Positions 1 through 12,588 of a DNA stretch of 64,000 bases are shown in pieces. The translations under genes were made by a program, and so were the position numbers. How positions within the stretch are numbered: position 1 is the stretch's first letter; every line of letters starts with the position of its first letter. The notes beneath the pieces were generated by a model, which worked only from the letters and a program-made list of their open reading frames with translations, searched no databases and was not told the origin of the DNA. This DNA comes from Muricea muricata. Its lineage: Eukaryota > Cnidaria > Anthozoa > Malacalcyonacea > Plexauridae. The stretch lies in contig OY979717.1 of the NCBI GenBank assembly GCA_963855995.1, positions 6,505,428 to 6,569,427 on the forward strand. Reading direction: 5' to 3'.

Positions 1-315
1 ATATCAAACCTTCGCCCAAGAATTTAAAACTTTATTACGTTTCTCCATTTTGAGGGTGATCTTATAATTATAGCTTTAGTTACATCACCTTTATATTTGC
101 TGTTAGCACATGGCAGTATAGTAGAAATTGAGGCATTCGACGCAAGCGTTGTCTTTAAATAACCAGGGAAACTGGAGATTTCTAAACACCTCTCGAAGCA
201 CAGTAGAAACCATGCACGTGAACATTACTCACTCACTATAGTTAGGTCATGCAACCCGTAACCGAGGTTTACTACATATGTGTTGTACACTTTAGTTTAT
301 TTTCGCGCTCTCTAG

Positions 316-3300
316 ACCTAATGCTGCCAGGTATAATACAAACAGAGCGGGCTCCAGAACAAGAGTTTGAAAGAGAACAAGTATGTTCAGTGGCCTTGCT
401 TGGAAATAGGTATGACAGTAAATTTAAAACATATTTAAATTTTACTTAATACGAACCAAGTGGACATTCAAACTATTCTTGTGATAAACTTATTCTTGCA
501 TGGCTAATAAATAATGTAATAACTATTTTTTAAGTACAATTTTATACACTGCCGAGTAACTATCTGAAACCCCCTGAAGGAAATGTGAATATGCTATCCA
601 CAGCATGGATAGTGACTTTCAACTGCGGCGGAAAGACAGAAATCAATGACACCAGACATATTGAACTCCAAGAGATAAAAAGTGAAAAATGCTGAACTTT
701 AACGTGGGTTTTACCAGTTACTGAACATGTTCAGAAAGTGTAACTATCCCGTAGATAGTGCTATTCATCTTTCGTACAACCGACCCCAGATAATTAGCTA
801 GATAATTAAAATTCGTATATAATATTGTATTCTATAACCAGAGCTCCTGTTGCTGTTGGTTACACAGCAGTATCGTCTGCTGAGGCAAGAGAACAAGGTA
901 TGCGAGGGAAAGGAGTGATTATTCTTCATTCATATCTTGATCATTTGTGGTAAGTTCCTAATCTCTTCACCACTTTTAATGGACCAGTTTAGATTGCGAG
1001 AGTCCAAATGTTTGGAAAGGTGTTCTCTAAAACACTCATCTCTGAAACACTGATCTCTGAAACACGGTGTCAACATTTCCAATAAGAGAAAACCGAAATA
1101 CCGGGAGAAAACCGAAATACCGGGAGAAAACCGAAATACCGGGAGAAAACCTGACTTTGAAAAAGTGTTGAATGACTCCAGATAAGTGTTATGAGTCCGA
1201 AGTGATGATTGATTGACACAAGTGAAAGGTGCCTGTTAGAGTAATTGACCAGGACTAAAGAGATGGTGGATGTACATTTTATTAGAATGCACTGCGGTCG
1301 GAAATCATTTCAGGAAGCAAATTGACATATGTTGACAGACTGGAATAAGACAAGAAGTTATTTTCTTCTTTCTGTTAAAATTTCATGGTATGGAATGTTT
1401 TTCTTACCGTGTTTTTTCAGTAATTGTGTTCAATGCCTGCAATGCATTCTGGTAAAATTACATGTCGCCATCTTTTTTGTTATGGTCAATTGAGCAACCA
1501 GCATTCATGACTGTTCATATATTATGACCTTTAAAATAATTATTCCCAAACTTGGATAAATGAAGAAATTTTGAGTTTTCTAGACGTACACAAAAGTGGC
1601 GGGAGGTGGAAAAAGCCCTTTTGAGTTCAGGGGAGCGGTTTTTTGAAACAGAATTAAATGGTTTGTGCACAAGAATAGATGGTGAAAACAGATTAGCACA
1701 ACTGTCACCGTGTCAGTTTAAGCACCCCCGGACAACTCACTTATCGTCACAGATTCTTTATGAAATCAGTGGAAAAAGATTACCAAAAAACGTATATTAA
1801 GTGAATCCATTCGGCTCTGTATTTAACATCGTTACTGGTACATTTCAGGTCGCAAGGTTCTAAGTGTGATATTCCTGTGATTCCTCCCATCTTGGATGCA
1901 AACTCCACCGATGTACAGGATGCAAATAATATACAAACAACTATAATAGATTCAGGAGCAAGTCAAGACTCCACTCGTATCGATTCAACTACAAATAATT
2001 GTGCAGCCGTTGATACGAAAGACGTCACTGAAGTAGACAGACCTAGTAATGAGTGTTGTGAAACTCTGAATGAAAGCACGAATGAGGTAGATTTAGCAGA
2101 GAAAGTCACCATGGAGTTATCATTGAATAAGGAAGAAACTGTGTCAACACAAGTTGCGGATGGTTTAAATGAAGTTAAAGGTTGTCCCGAAGAGACAAAT
2201 GTTACTTTAGAGGGAGGTGTTCTAGATTGTAATCCTACAGGTAATGTGTGACCTTTTGAAAATAATTTTGTAATATTCAAGTTTTAAGAGTCTCGTTGAA
2301 GGATGCTGAAATCCCGCTGATAATTAATATAAACGCTGTTGATTGTTTATATTATTCTGCTTCCATCACATTAGAAGTGTCTCTAACAGATGCCAGGAGT
2401 CCGCTTAACGTATTGACAAATGTCAATATAAACTGTTCATCTCGGTAGGCAGGATGCGTGTTTTTCCTGCATGGGTGTCGAGATAAAACGCCCGCGCGTT
2501 TCCTGAAATGGCGGGATAAAACATCCTGTCCTGTCTGGGATCTTATTATGTATTTCGATGCTATCACAACTGTATTGCGACACACTAATTTCATTCTACC
2601 AAGGTCATTTTGAGTCTAATTTTACTCAGTGAAATTAGTAAATGATGCCGATTAAAATTAAGGTTTATAGTCGCAGCAATAGAAGCGTTCCGAAAAAATT
2701 TGACTAATTTATTTGCTCAAGTTTAGGAGTTCCTTTAATCAATTCCTCAAAATTTTTAACAAATACCTTGGTAGATTCACAACTTCCTGTTAATTGACCA
2801 ATCAGAATGCTGTATCTTATTCGTGACCATTCTGATTGGTCAATATGGTCAGCAAACCGGAAGTTGTGAACATTTTAATGAACTTTTCAAATTTTGAGGA
2901 ACAACGGGAGGAATTGATCAGAGGAACTCCTAAACTTGAGCAAATGAATTGGTCAAATATTTTCGGAACGCTTCTATCGCCGCGACTGTAATCTCGCGTG
3001 TGTTTTTAAAGTTTCACAAATTTGTGATTGCAGAATAAAATTTATTTAAACATAATCCGCTTCAAATGCGAGCGTCGCTTCGAATGTGAACTTTCTGTCC
3101 AGATTTGGCACGCCTGTAACTGTATATCAATAAAAATTAAAACTATATTTTAATCATAAATCGCTAGAAGATCAGGTAACACACTGGGAAATCAAATAAA
3201 TGATATATATTTTATATAAACAATTTATTTTGTCGAAGAATCCTGTTGAGCATGTTTTTGATATTTTTGTTCTAATTGACCAGATAAAACGTCTTAGCCA

Positions 3301-6300
3301 ATGAAAATCAAGTAATTGCTTCTTTGAATTAAGAAAAATGCCAATCATATTTTAAGTAATTTTCCTTCCATATATTATTGTTCAAAATTACCCTGTAGTG
3401 GAATTATGTACAGTGATAGTGAATGATATTCTATGACATTTGCAACCATCATTAATATTTATTTATTATGAGGTAATTGGAAGACATGTATTGTTTTTTT
3501 TTCAGATGTCATAGACAAAGTTTTGGAAAGAAGTTTTCTGCACGCTTTACTCTGCATTAAAAATAATGAATTGCCAGTATTAACGAGCACGTTTTATAAA
3601 ACTTATTTACTCCCATGCTGGTAAGAAACCTTTCAAAATCTTTATCTTTAATAATGAACAAGTTGCCAATTAAGTAGATGTTTAAATATTTTCTAGCGAA
3701 AGTAGATAGAAAATCTCATTCAGAATTATATATGCCATTACCACACAATTATTATATTTATCTTAAAATTGTGATGTCTCGGATAACCATGAAGGCAGAA
3801 AAAAATGCCCGTCACCTTCTTTAAAGGTGATGCAGTTTTAGAAAATACCACAGCCAAGAATATATATAGAAGGATGTTGGTGATCTCACATTATGAGAAT
3901 AGTTATTCTTTGTTTCCTGTTTTATGTATTGACCTTCAGTCCTCAAGACCAAACTCTGGATATTAAAAAGTCCAGCTACAAAAAGGTACAATTATGCAAA
4001 CGTTTCTTATTTTATTTGTTTTATTTCTGCTTATATGCATCACCTACATATTGAACGCTCTAAGCTTTCGAAGAGTATAAAAATTTGAGAGAAGGAGGCT
4101 TATTAAAGAGAAGGGGGCTATTCAAAGTTGCTGGGGTCGGTGAAACGTAAGGCGAATTTAGCGCTACCCACCCGACAATGGTGTTCAAAACTTTCTAACC
4201 ATGTTCTGTCAATGGTAAATTTATATTTATGTTCAGCATTTTCGACTTTATGTCACTTTTTTATTCTTGTGAGTTCATAAAGTCATTGCTTTTTATGCCT
4301 TTCTGCGGTATAGCTAAAAAAATCACCATCTGTTGGATAGAGCTGTCCACTTTTTGTACAACCGACTCCTGGAGTACATCAATTTTATCCTAAATATTTC
4401 AGATTGTGTAGTGCAATAGATACCAGCACAACTGCCACCGTGTCAGTTTAACCGGGCAACTCACTTAACCCTCAGAGACTCTTAAAATATATTTGTTTTA
4501 GCTGACAAAGTTTCTTCAAATCATGGAAAACAGAGATTTTATTAAAATAAAGGAACAGTCGAAAGGCGTCCATTGCATCGACAGTATTAACTGGGCGCAT
4601 GAAGAGTAAGGATCTTATACATACGCTTTAGTTATTATATGCGCGTAAAATATTAACCGTTATAAGCAAAACAGGTCATTATAAACTAAAATTTCAACCG
4701 ACATGGTTGCTGCAAGTTGATTTAAAATGGCCAGAACAGAGATATAGTGTCAGACTCATCAACAGCGACCGGTAAATGAACCTTGATAGTATATTACTGT
4801 ATTTTACTCCCTTGATGTTACCTGGTAGAATATTGAGCCAATCCTTTAGGATCCATCAAAATGAATTCAAGCTAGGGATCGATTAAATTGAAAGAGATTT
4901 CACAAAGAATCTTTAAATATAACCATCCAGCTCTTGGCGCTGCGTCGGATATCACCGAGGCTGCTTAAACTTTATAACCTGCTCATCATCCTAATGGTCT
5001 TATATGTATTTTTTTCAGTTTAAAAACTTTCAAGAAAGAAAATTCGGATATAATCAGTGAGAAACGCCAGAACGATAGTGAATCAATACCGACCAATAAG
5101 TACCAGGTAATATAATCAACCTGTAATGTAGTATATATCTGGCCATTTCACTTTTTACACATGCGTATGTATGCACAAAAATTAGTTTTGTCAAAGATTT
5201 AAATTTATTTTTGAGGTACTTTCGTCCTTTAATATTTCAGAAAATAACCTAACCTATCTACTACCAAAATAAAAATGTATTGCCACATCATTGTCCTGAA
5301 AAGCTCATTCTGAGAAGTGTTTAAGATATATATTCTCACAGCATATTTCTGTTTCTACTGTATCTAGCCACCAGAAATTGAAGACATTTTTGCAGTGTCA
5401 GGATCTACACGCGAACTTTTTGCAGGTCTTGGTTACAAGTATGTCAAATTCCAGATTATTATAATGTATATATTCAGTCATCCAGCGTTCGCAAGTATTG
5501 TCACAACGCATTATGTGACGTCATATATCCACAATTTCCTACCAAGCAATAATTTAGTTCATCTTCCTAGGGTAAAAATACAACGTGGTCGAAATTAATT
5601 TGGTCGTCTAGATTTCTTAAATTTATGTCGATAAATCCCAAAATAATCGTTTTCGGCATTCACCTGCTACATGCATATCAATTAGGTTTACACTTGGCAT
5701 GTAAATTTATATATGACTAGCTAAAGAGCTACTGGAAGTTGAAGGGATTATATTTCTGTCTGTCTTTTGCATTCTTGTATGCATGCATTTTGTTTGTTTT
5801 TTGAAATGTGACTTTCTAATTCGCAATATCGTTTCTCTCAGTAAGGGTTCAACATTATCAGTAAAAGATATTCGACAAGTTGTCACAGACTATATCAAAT
5901 CCCAGGAGCTTGCTTCTACGGAAAACAGACGGTAGGAGTGATACAATGTAACATTATTCTTGCTGTATATTATATAATTTAAGCATTCTTTGGTATTTTC
6001 TTTTATCAGAATGGTAAAACTTGATCCAGTATTGTTTTCCATTGTTCATAAGAAAGGAGAGGATAATTACGATTCCCTTTCATGGGATGAAGTTTTCAAA
6101 AGGTTTGCCTCTCGGACAAGCAATAAAATTCGCATGATAAAATCTTACTTAAATGAATCTAATGAACACACTGTCAGTTATTCTGTAAATCAGTGTGAGA
6201 AGTAATAATTTATTCGAAGTTGATTTCTTTGATTGTTAGAATAATTGATCGCATGAACCCTTGTCATCTTGTGACATTTAATGGACAAGCGCCAATGATA

Positions 6301-7819
6301 AGGTACGTTAGAAATCATGTGAATTATTCTGCCTGCAGGCTAGTTCTGACTGGACCAATCAATGTTAACCTTTCACAGCATTCCAGTACAAATGATCTTT
6401 GTTGAGAACAATACATTCCTAGCTTACTCGTAATTGTTCACGTTTTAGAAAGGGTAAACTTGAGCTTATTGAAGTAAAATTGGAACAGCGCATGGGCAAT
6501 AAAAAGGTGGGTCCACCTCCTACGTGTAGGCATTTGGACTGATTTTATCCAATTTAAAAAACCCAAAATGCCTGGATTATCTTCAAAACTATCTCGTTCT
6601 ATTATGTATGACAAAATTACTGCATACAATGTACAATATATAAGTGAAATTATTTGAATTGTACTCCTCTATAAATGTCCGTAACTTTTGTCATATGGTA
6701 AAAATTGAGTAATCACACGGGATGGAGTATAATTGATGGTCATCATCGCCCTGGCAGCCTGTTCAGCTTTTTGGACATTTTTCAAAAATTACTGGTACTA
6801 ATTGCATTCCATTCCATCTAATTACGCATACTAATCAACAGCTTATCACCAGCGTCAGATACATGGAGTGTGTAATATTTCTAGGTCACTCTGGTTCATA
6901 ATTTGGAATATTACGGTATTGATCCAGGAGAGTTCTCTCATAAACTGCAACTCAAAGCTGCCTCGAGCACGTCAGGTACTGTAAGGATAATAGCTAAATA
7001 AATAATCACACGAGAATGTCGTGATACTAACGATCAATTTTGGCATATGTTTTTAAAAAATCTCATTTTAATTGTTAATTGCACTTTATTCGTAAAAAAG
7101 TCGAGAAAGTCAGTAAGTAAATAAATTCGGTCCTGATGTGAATGGAGAACTGGACCTTTAGAAATAGGTTGGAAATGGACGAACATAAAAACTGGGTAAT
7201 GAAAACACAGGAGAACTTTTATTTATTGTCAGTTGAAACGGTTTTTAATGCTTTAGTTTCAATTACTAGTTTCACAGCTGCCAGGAAAATCCAACCCAGG
7301 TCAACAAGTTCTAATTCAAGGGAATCAAATTTTACATGTCGCAAAAATGTTGCAAGGTAAAGCTTGTCTCTCGGAAGGATAACTAGTTGGTGCCACACGT
7401 CCGCCTATGATTAAAACCACATCTAAAACGCTCGTCGGTTACAGCAATGTGCGTCCAATCACTAAGTGCAAACATTTTCGCGGGCTTTTTTACGTTTGTA
7501 GCGTGACGTTCGCCGTTGGAAACGGGATCCCTTTAGATGCGAAACCCGCAAAAATGTTTTCGCTTAGTGGTTGGATGCAAATTGCTGTATCCAACAAAGA
7601 TCTTGGCAGATGTGGTTGTATCCTTCTGAGTCGGCGACGGCCGTAATTTAGTTTTATCTCTACTCTAGATAAAATTCTCTACTCTCTAACTACAGTGGCA
7701 CCGACCCTTCCTAAAAGAATCCGCTTGATCTTGTCTTTTTTGTAGATGACTATCAGATAGCAGCCAAGTATATCAATGGATTAGATAAATTAAAACAGTC
7801 CAAGAATAAAAAGAAATAA
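316..7819 (+). CDS. EIF2D: eIF2D (ligatin), 3' 15 exons; 5' end outside window
   Basis: Non-canonical translation initiation and recycling factor that places tRNA in the ribosomal P site. Exons read from GT-AG sites with consistent phase: 316-409, 842-949, 1849-2240, 3506-3620, 3940-3985, 4502-4605, 5019-5106, 5368-5438, 5842-5931, 6010-6102, 6240-6302, 6449-6506, 6885-6980, 7278-7356, 7746-7819 (stop TAA). They encode about 522 residues. The PUA region carries LMLPG and CSVALLGNRAPVAVG, then GMRGKGVIILHSYLDHLW. An acidic Ser/Thr-rich linker follows (exon 1849-2240). Next come a helical segment (SFLHALLCIKNNELPVLTST), an SWIB/MDM2-like part (RMVKLDPVLFSIVHKKGE) and a C-terminal SUI1 domain (NKKVTLVHNLEYYGIDP, LIQGNQILHVAKML), ending in a Lys-rich tail. 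These match vertebrate eIF2D in order. MCT-1/DENR would be split over two genes, so fusion-type eIF2D is the better call. The first roughly 100 residues are upstream of the window. Confidence 0.95.
1087..1150. repeat. 19-bp tandem repeat in EIF2D intron
   Basis: Three full units and one partial unit of agaaaaccgaaataccggg lie head to tail in the intron after exon 842-949. They are preceded by a short degenerate repeat of tctctgaaacactga around 1033-1062. Confidence 0.85.
2668..2988. mobile_element. Fold-back MITE, TA target site (mariner-like)
   Basis: The two ends are inverted copies over at least 35 bases: left cgcagcaatagaagcgttcc, right ggaacgcttctatcgccgcg. Further inward, paired blocks around caagtttaggagttcc, cacaacttcc and ttgaccaatcagaatg extend the palindrome to the centre, so nearly all 321 bases fold back. 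TA stands on both sides (2666-2667 and 2989-2990) and the right end begins CAGTCG when read inward, as expected for a Tc1/mariner derivative. There is no ORF. It lies in an EIF2D intron. Confidence 0.75.
7409..7625. mobile_element. Fold-back MITE in the last EIF2D intron
   Basis: Inverted arms can be read from aaaccacatct through gcgtccaatcactaag to cattttcgcggg on the left and cccgcaaaaatg through cttagtggttggatgc to gatgtggtt on the right. The centre holds no coding signal. Ends are approximate because the outer bases diverge. Confidence 0.6.
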
Positions 7820-7860
7820 TGAATGGCACTGAAATCATCTTGTAAGTAGAGTACAATTCA

Positions 7861-7866
7861 AATAAA
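7861..7866 (+). terminator. Candidate poly(A) signal of EIF2D
   Basis: A perfect AATAAA lies 42 bases after the EIF2D stop codon. It is the first such hexamer downstream. Confidence 0.55.
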
Positions 7867-8479
7867 TGTATACAATATTACATTGATTTCATCTTGGTGG
7901 ATCTTCAAGTGCATGACAGAAAGAATATCCGCAGGAAAATGATTATTTTACGCTGTCTATTAAGGAATTGATTGCGAGTTGAGTGGGCAATCAAATCGAA
8001 TTAAATTACAGCATTTGCAATAGTTTGAAATGATAATTTTTTGAGTCGACCATTCAACAGTTGACGATACAGCTGCATGTGGATTAAAAAAGATACAACT
8101 TTCGGCAAAGTATAGCGTGGATCAGGAAAATGATTATAGGTTAAGGGAATATTGCAAATTCGTCTTATTTGTTTCTATCAAGATGATATGTATATCAAGG
8201 TAGCTTGCGGTGACCCTCCTCAAACAATTTGAATTCTTTCACAATCCCCTACACCAGAAATTTTAGCATATGTACTTATTTCTTTCTCGTGGTTGCCTGG
8301 GATATTCCGTTTAAACATTAAAACATATTAACAAAAATATAATTCTATGTTTTATGAAGAGCTCTTGTAGTTAAAGAAGCCGGCGTCGATGGTGTCATGA
8401 TGGATGAAGCTCTGCCTATCTCAGATCTTTCATTCTGTTTAGCCACTCTATTAGCAAACCATATTGAAAACATAGCGAA
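7867..8479. other. Intergenic, EIF2D to leishmanolysin-like gene
   Basis: The two genes converge here. Apart from the two poly(A) hexamers at the edges I see no ORF with family resemblance, no clear repeat arms and no RNA gene. Confidence 0.5.
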
Positions 8480-8485
8480 TTTATT
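8480..8485 (-). terminator. Candidate poly(A) signal, leishmanolysin-like gene
   Basis: TTTATT on the plus strand (AATAAA on the coding strand) lies about 22 bases past the stop codon at 8507. A second overlapping copy starts at 8484. Confidence 0.5.
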
Positions 8486-8506
8486 TATTATATATTTCGT
8501 GTTGAA

Positions 8507-10540
8507 TTACAAAATTAATGTTGTTAATAAGTAAAAAAATAAGATTAAAATTGACTCCTGTATTACAGTGCTATTGGCATTGCTGCTGTTGGCATTAATC
8601 TGTTCGTATTCAAGGTCAGGTTTGTCTAAAATATAATTGTTGATTGTATTTGGTTTCTCTGAGCACCGACCAGGACAAAACGTTTGACATTCAGGACACC
8701 GTAATGTTCCAAGTATTGACCACTGACCTAAAGTACTGTTGATGTGTAAAATATGCCCTCTTTTTGCACATTTATATTTTATTCCTGCGACAATAATGTA
8801 AAGTTTCCCATGTGAACAAGAGTATTTGTAACAACCACTTCCCCAGTCTAACATAGTACGAGTCAAACGTCCTTTCTGTGCTGTCCATTGGCTTGCTTGT
8901 TGCACACACTTGGACTCTGGGCCATAACTTTCTAAAGCGTAATTATCAGAATAGTCTGGACTATTATCCTGCATATAACATGCTGTTTCTCGATGTTTAT
9001 AAGTAGATTTTGACAAGGTAAATTTTTGGTAAAACGGGCAGTAATCTGCAAGGCTGACAGATCCACCAAATGCTCTTGTGTCACTTATAATAGATTTTAA
9101 AGCATCGTTTCTAGACAGGTGGTTGAAATATTGATATTCTCTTGGTAAAGAACTTGAGTATTTCTCAAGATTACATAACGCTACTGCATCATTACTGTGT
9201 GTACAACGAGTATGCAATGGGCTCTGTTTGGTTTTAAAACAAAATGGCGACGGGGAGTGATTGTTCTTAAGTTGCATTCTCATCCAAGTTCGACAACTAC
9301 GTTTGGCAAACATACAACCAAGATTTCTGCCCCAATCTAAACCCTCTGCCATCGTATAGTTCACTCTGTACCACCCTGTATCTTCCATCAATGCCAGCGT
9401 GATCCGAGAAAATACTGGGTTTTGAGTATATGTCCCTGTCATTGCTTCGTTTTCGAACACTCGCTTTTCCCAATGTGTCCATCGTGTTCCAGCAGGCCCC
9501 TGATTTTCAATCTCCGCTCCTTCCAAAGAACTACACCGGAAGTGTTTCCTCACTTCCTGTTTGACTTTTGGAGTCACTATCATTAAAACGTCATGTTGTA
9601 CTAACCCATCAGCTGTCTCCCAGTCTTTTCGTGTTATTTTTCTAACAATATGTTTATTCCACTCGTATAAATTGGTATTGTTATCATAACTTGGTAGACC
9701 AAATGCATCTCTTCGTGTCAAAGGTCGACCCAAAATATCTCTATAGAAAGCGTAAAGACCTGCGCTAAAACCCAAGGCATGGAAAATCTCGTGTTTTATG
9801 GTTGCTAGGAGACCAGGGTAATGGCGTGCATCAGTCTGTATTTCACCTGGACAAATGTTTGCGAAGCCCGCGATAGGTCTGTCCAGCGAATGTTCTTGTT
9901 GGCAGTACGATGCATAAGCAACAGCATTTGTCTCTTTGCAATGTTGCGTTTTTAATGACGCCACATACAGGATAAAATCTTTGTGCTTTATGCCTTCTGT
10001 ATTCGTCTTGTTTTGCGACTGACATTGTGACCCATGTTCGTTGCATGTTCTACACACGTCTAGATGCTGCAGTGGGATGATAACTGGACCGCAATACGTT
10101 TTAACACATGCTTTCTTACAAAATATCGTAGTTCCTTTACTTTTCCCTTTCTTGTTCTTAAGAAAATATGAACGTTCATGGCACATATGTTGAAGATGAA
10201 TAGGCTGTTTCGACGCTCTTACTTTAAGAGTTTTATGGAAATAATCCAGAGCTTCTGGGATTAGCTTTTGTACGATTAAGTTTCTTTTTTTGTAATCTAA
10301 TTCATGAAGACTTAAGTCAAATGTCACATGAAAACGCATATTTTGCGTTGGAGGTTGGGCACGAGCTGAGAGTACAGGTTCGCTAGGCACGTGATGTACT
10401 ATATCATCTTTTGTGGGGATCCATTGGCGAGCATGCGTAGAATCCAACCACCAGATTAATAAATAAACACAATATATCCAGTTGGAATTGTATTCTCTTT
10501 TCCAGACGTTGTATTGCACTAGAAAGATAAAATATCCCAA
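8507..10540 (-). CDS. LMLN: Leishmanolysin-like zinc metallopeptidase (M8), intronless
   Basis: Single-exon gene of 677 residues. Family M8 enzymes are zinc endopeptidases; the animal member LMLN/invadolysin acts in cell migration and mitosis. A hydrophobic stretch at about residues 21-37 (WIYCVYLLIWW) ending in THA looks like a signal peptide. The zinc site KHEIFHALGFSAG has H250, E251 and H254, and the likely third ligand is H356 in THWEKRVFENEAMTG, followed by LALMEDTGWYRVNY. Many cysteines in the C-terminal half fit the disulfide-rich M8 fold. The last 18 or so residues are hydrophobic (SILILFFYLLTTLIL), suggesting a GPI-anchor signal or terminal membrane helix. All catalytic elements are present, so this is probably active. 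The absence of introns beside intron-rich neighbours suggests a retrocopy that stayed functional. The symbol denotes the family; strict orthology is not shown. Confidence 0.9.
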   Translation of the reverse strand: MGYFIFLVQYNVWKREYNSNWIYCVYLLIWWLDSTHARQWIPTKDDIVHHVPSEPVLSARAQPPTQNMRFHVTFDLSLHELDYKKRNLIVQKLIPEALDYFHKTLKVRASKQPIHLQHMCHERSYFLKNKKGKSKGTTIFCKKACVKTYCGPVIIPLQHLDVCRTCNEHGSQCQSQNKTNTEGIKHKDFILYVASLKTQHCKETNAVAYASYCQQEHSLDRPIAGFANICPGEIQTDARHYPGLLATIKHEIFHALGFSAGLYAFYRDILGRPLTRRDAFGLPSYDNNTNLYEWNKHIVRKITRKDWETADGLVQHDVLMIVTPKVKQEVRKHFRCSSLEGAEIENQGPAGTRWTHWEKRVFENEAMTGTYTQNPVFSRITLALMEDTGWYRVNYTMAEGLDWGRNLGCMFAKRSCRTWMRMQLKNNHSPSPFCFKTKQSPLHTRCTHSNDAVALCNLEKYSSSLPREYQYFNHLSRNDALKSIISDTRAFGGSVSLADYCPFYQKFTLSKSTYKHRETACYMQDNSPDYSDNYALESYGPESKCVQQASQWTAQKGRLTRTMLDWGSGCYKYSCSHGKLYIIVAGIKYKCAKRGHILHINSTLGQWSILGTLRCPECQTFCPGRCSEKPNTINNYILDKPDLEYEQINANSSNANSTVIQESILILFFYLLTTLIL

Positions 10541-12235
10541 ATATTTTGATAAAAAAACTATATGTTATATCCTATTCGTGTAGGTATAACTGAGCTCTTC
10601 TGTACCACATTCTACTGTAACTCTACTTTAAAATCTTCAGCATTTCAGGAGATTCTCATTCTGTTTGTTTTTGCAAAATTAGTCGACGCAAATTTAAATT
10701 GGTCGCCTGTGTGGCGATGTGTTCGTTGATGTTTTTTACCCGCGCAACGTATTGTCAATACAACCTGCTGTTTTGTCCTTGTCCTCGACATGGTTCCTTC
10801 TTTCTTCTTGCAAGGAGGATGTCAAATCAAGGATAAGCGTCATTGATGAGAATAAGACTAAAATTAAAAGATTAATTGTGTTAAATGTGGGTTCTTGTGA
10901 AGTATAAAGTCATGTATAAACGACGTTCAGCAATAATTTTGTAGACTTTTATTCCATTAACTCTTTCCATAACGGAGAACATGTGTGACAACAGATCCAG
11001 AAATTGTTTTGTATTTGGTTGTGGGATTTTACACTTTTAGTGTCTACGGCGTAGATGAATGCCCTAGCTGGCTTTGTAGTATACTAGAAGTCTACAAGCT
11101 CCTTTACAGCCAAATTTGTAAATTAAACAACGACAATGACAGTCATTAATAATTCAACAGACACATTTATATAATCTTTGAATCGATGGAGTTCGTTATT
11201 ATCTTTATATAAAGCAGTTTACGGAACCGAGATTATTTCTCAGCTAAAAAATAAATGCAATTACAGTTTGTATTTACCAACTCTCCTGATCCCTGTTCGT
11301 TTCCAAAGCGGTAGACGTGAAATGATCAAACCAGCAAGATAGGCAGCCAACCGCGATAATAAGCACGAAGAACAGCAAGAACAAATAGAAGCAAAAGTTC
11401 AAGGAGAAACAAAACAACATTTATACAACCATCCATGTGATTCTGGAGAAAATATTGTTCTTCAACAAATATTTACTCATTGTACAAAGTATTTTAAGAC
11501 AATAATCTCTAAGCGTCTATGTTTCAGTTACGTCATATTCATGTTGTGATTAAAATAGAAATGAAGAAATAATTATTTTAACTAACATTAACAAACTTGC
11601 TAGTGTGCTACGCAAACCTTCCATATATTATATAAGGCTAAAATATTTTGAATGAAATATTGTATCCACAAAATAATTATCTATAAATTAAACTCCCCGA
11701 TGTTTAGCAAATATACACATATACAGTGATATAAGTACGAAATATTTAATTTGAGAACAAACCAGGATACTAAAGGATTATTGACCGAGCGTGAGGTCTG
11801 TACCGTGAAATATTGGACTAAAAAAACCGAAATCCGATATTTCACGGTACAGACCGAACAAGCGAGGTCAATAAACTGTTTATTATATGGCTCGCAGTCA
11901 TTTTCAGAGTTAGTGCGACATTTTGTATTTAAATGACGTCGGTCGTTGTTTCGTTAATTAGAATACAAAAAAATTGAACATGACAAAACTTTACTTTTTA
12001 CACATTAAAAGTGCAATAAGTAAAGTGCAACAACTTGCAAGCAGTAAAAAGTGCAATAAAAAACACTGGAAAAAAGCCCGGTTCGAATACGGAAATTTAC
12101 GGATGACGGTCCGAATAAGGGTTTTTTACGGACTGCATGACGACCAATCAGAATGCAGGATTCTTCAAAGTCCTATAATCAAAGTTATTATTTACGGAAA
12201 TTGGATACTGACCTAGCATTTCCAAAACCCAAAAC
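10541..12235. other. Intergenic region with a fold-back repeat
   Basis: No gene seen between the leishmanolysin-like gene and the LINE remnant. The only clear structure is the inverted repeat at 11755-11880. The rest is AT-rich with stop codons in all frames. Position 10541 onwards should hold the promoter of the minus-strand protease, but no motif stands out. Confidence 0.45.
11755..11880. repeat. Inverted repeat (palindromic MITE-like)
   Basis: Left arm gaggtctgtaccgtgaaata and right arm tatttcacggtacagacc are perfect inverses around a short AT loop. The flanks attgaccgagcg and gcgaggtcaataa also pair. Such a structure would fold into a hairpin of about 50 paired bases. Confidence 0.75.
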
Positions 12236-12535
12236 TAATTTTTTCAAACCGCGTAGATTCACGTATAGTGGTGCACTTTTATAGAATAACTTACGACTCA
12301 AAGCAATTCTGCTTGTCAATTTATTTAAGTTTAAGCATTCTATGGGGGTAAATACCAGCCTAAAATGACCAGACTTTGTGACTGGCCTCTTGAAACTAAT
12401 CTTATCTTTGTTTGTGATTCGCTCTTTAGAAAACCATGTTCTGTTGTTTATTGCCTTTCATTGTTATAACCAAGCACTCACAAAGCCTGTTTGTACTGCA
12501 CTCCATCTCCCATGCTAGTAAGCTTGAATAAAGTT
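12236..12535 (+). pseudogene. LINE 3'-end remnant (reverse transcriptase C-terminus)
   Basis: One frame reads RRFTYSGALL, a stop TAG, then NNLRLKAILLVNLFKFKH. This resembles the Y-S-G-A-x-x-W-N-x-L...FK motif that ends many CR1/L2-type ORF2 proteins, with TAG where the Trp is expected. A 3'-UTR-like stretch follows and an AATAAA sits at 12527-12532. It is too short to classify firmly. Confidence 0.5.
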
Positions 12536-12552
12536 TAAATAAAAATGTTACT

Positions 12553-12558
12553 TTTATT
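12553..12558 (-). terminator. Candidate poly(A) signal, fucosyltransferase-like gene
   Basis: TTTATT on the plus strand (AATAAA in the gene's sense) lies about 31 bases past the stop codon at 12589, next to the end of the LINE remnant on the other strand. Confidence 0.5.
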
Positions 12559-12588
12559 CGAACCTATCTACGACGCCTTTGCATGTTA

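Noticed and set aside
1606-1800. 64-codon ORF in EIF2D intron 2
   Set aside because: No family resemblance, and the adjoining exons 842-949 and 1849-2240 splice in phase without it.
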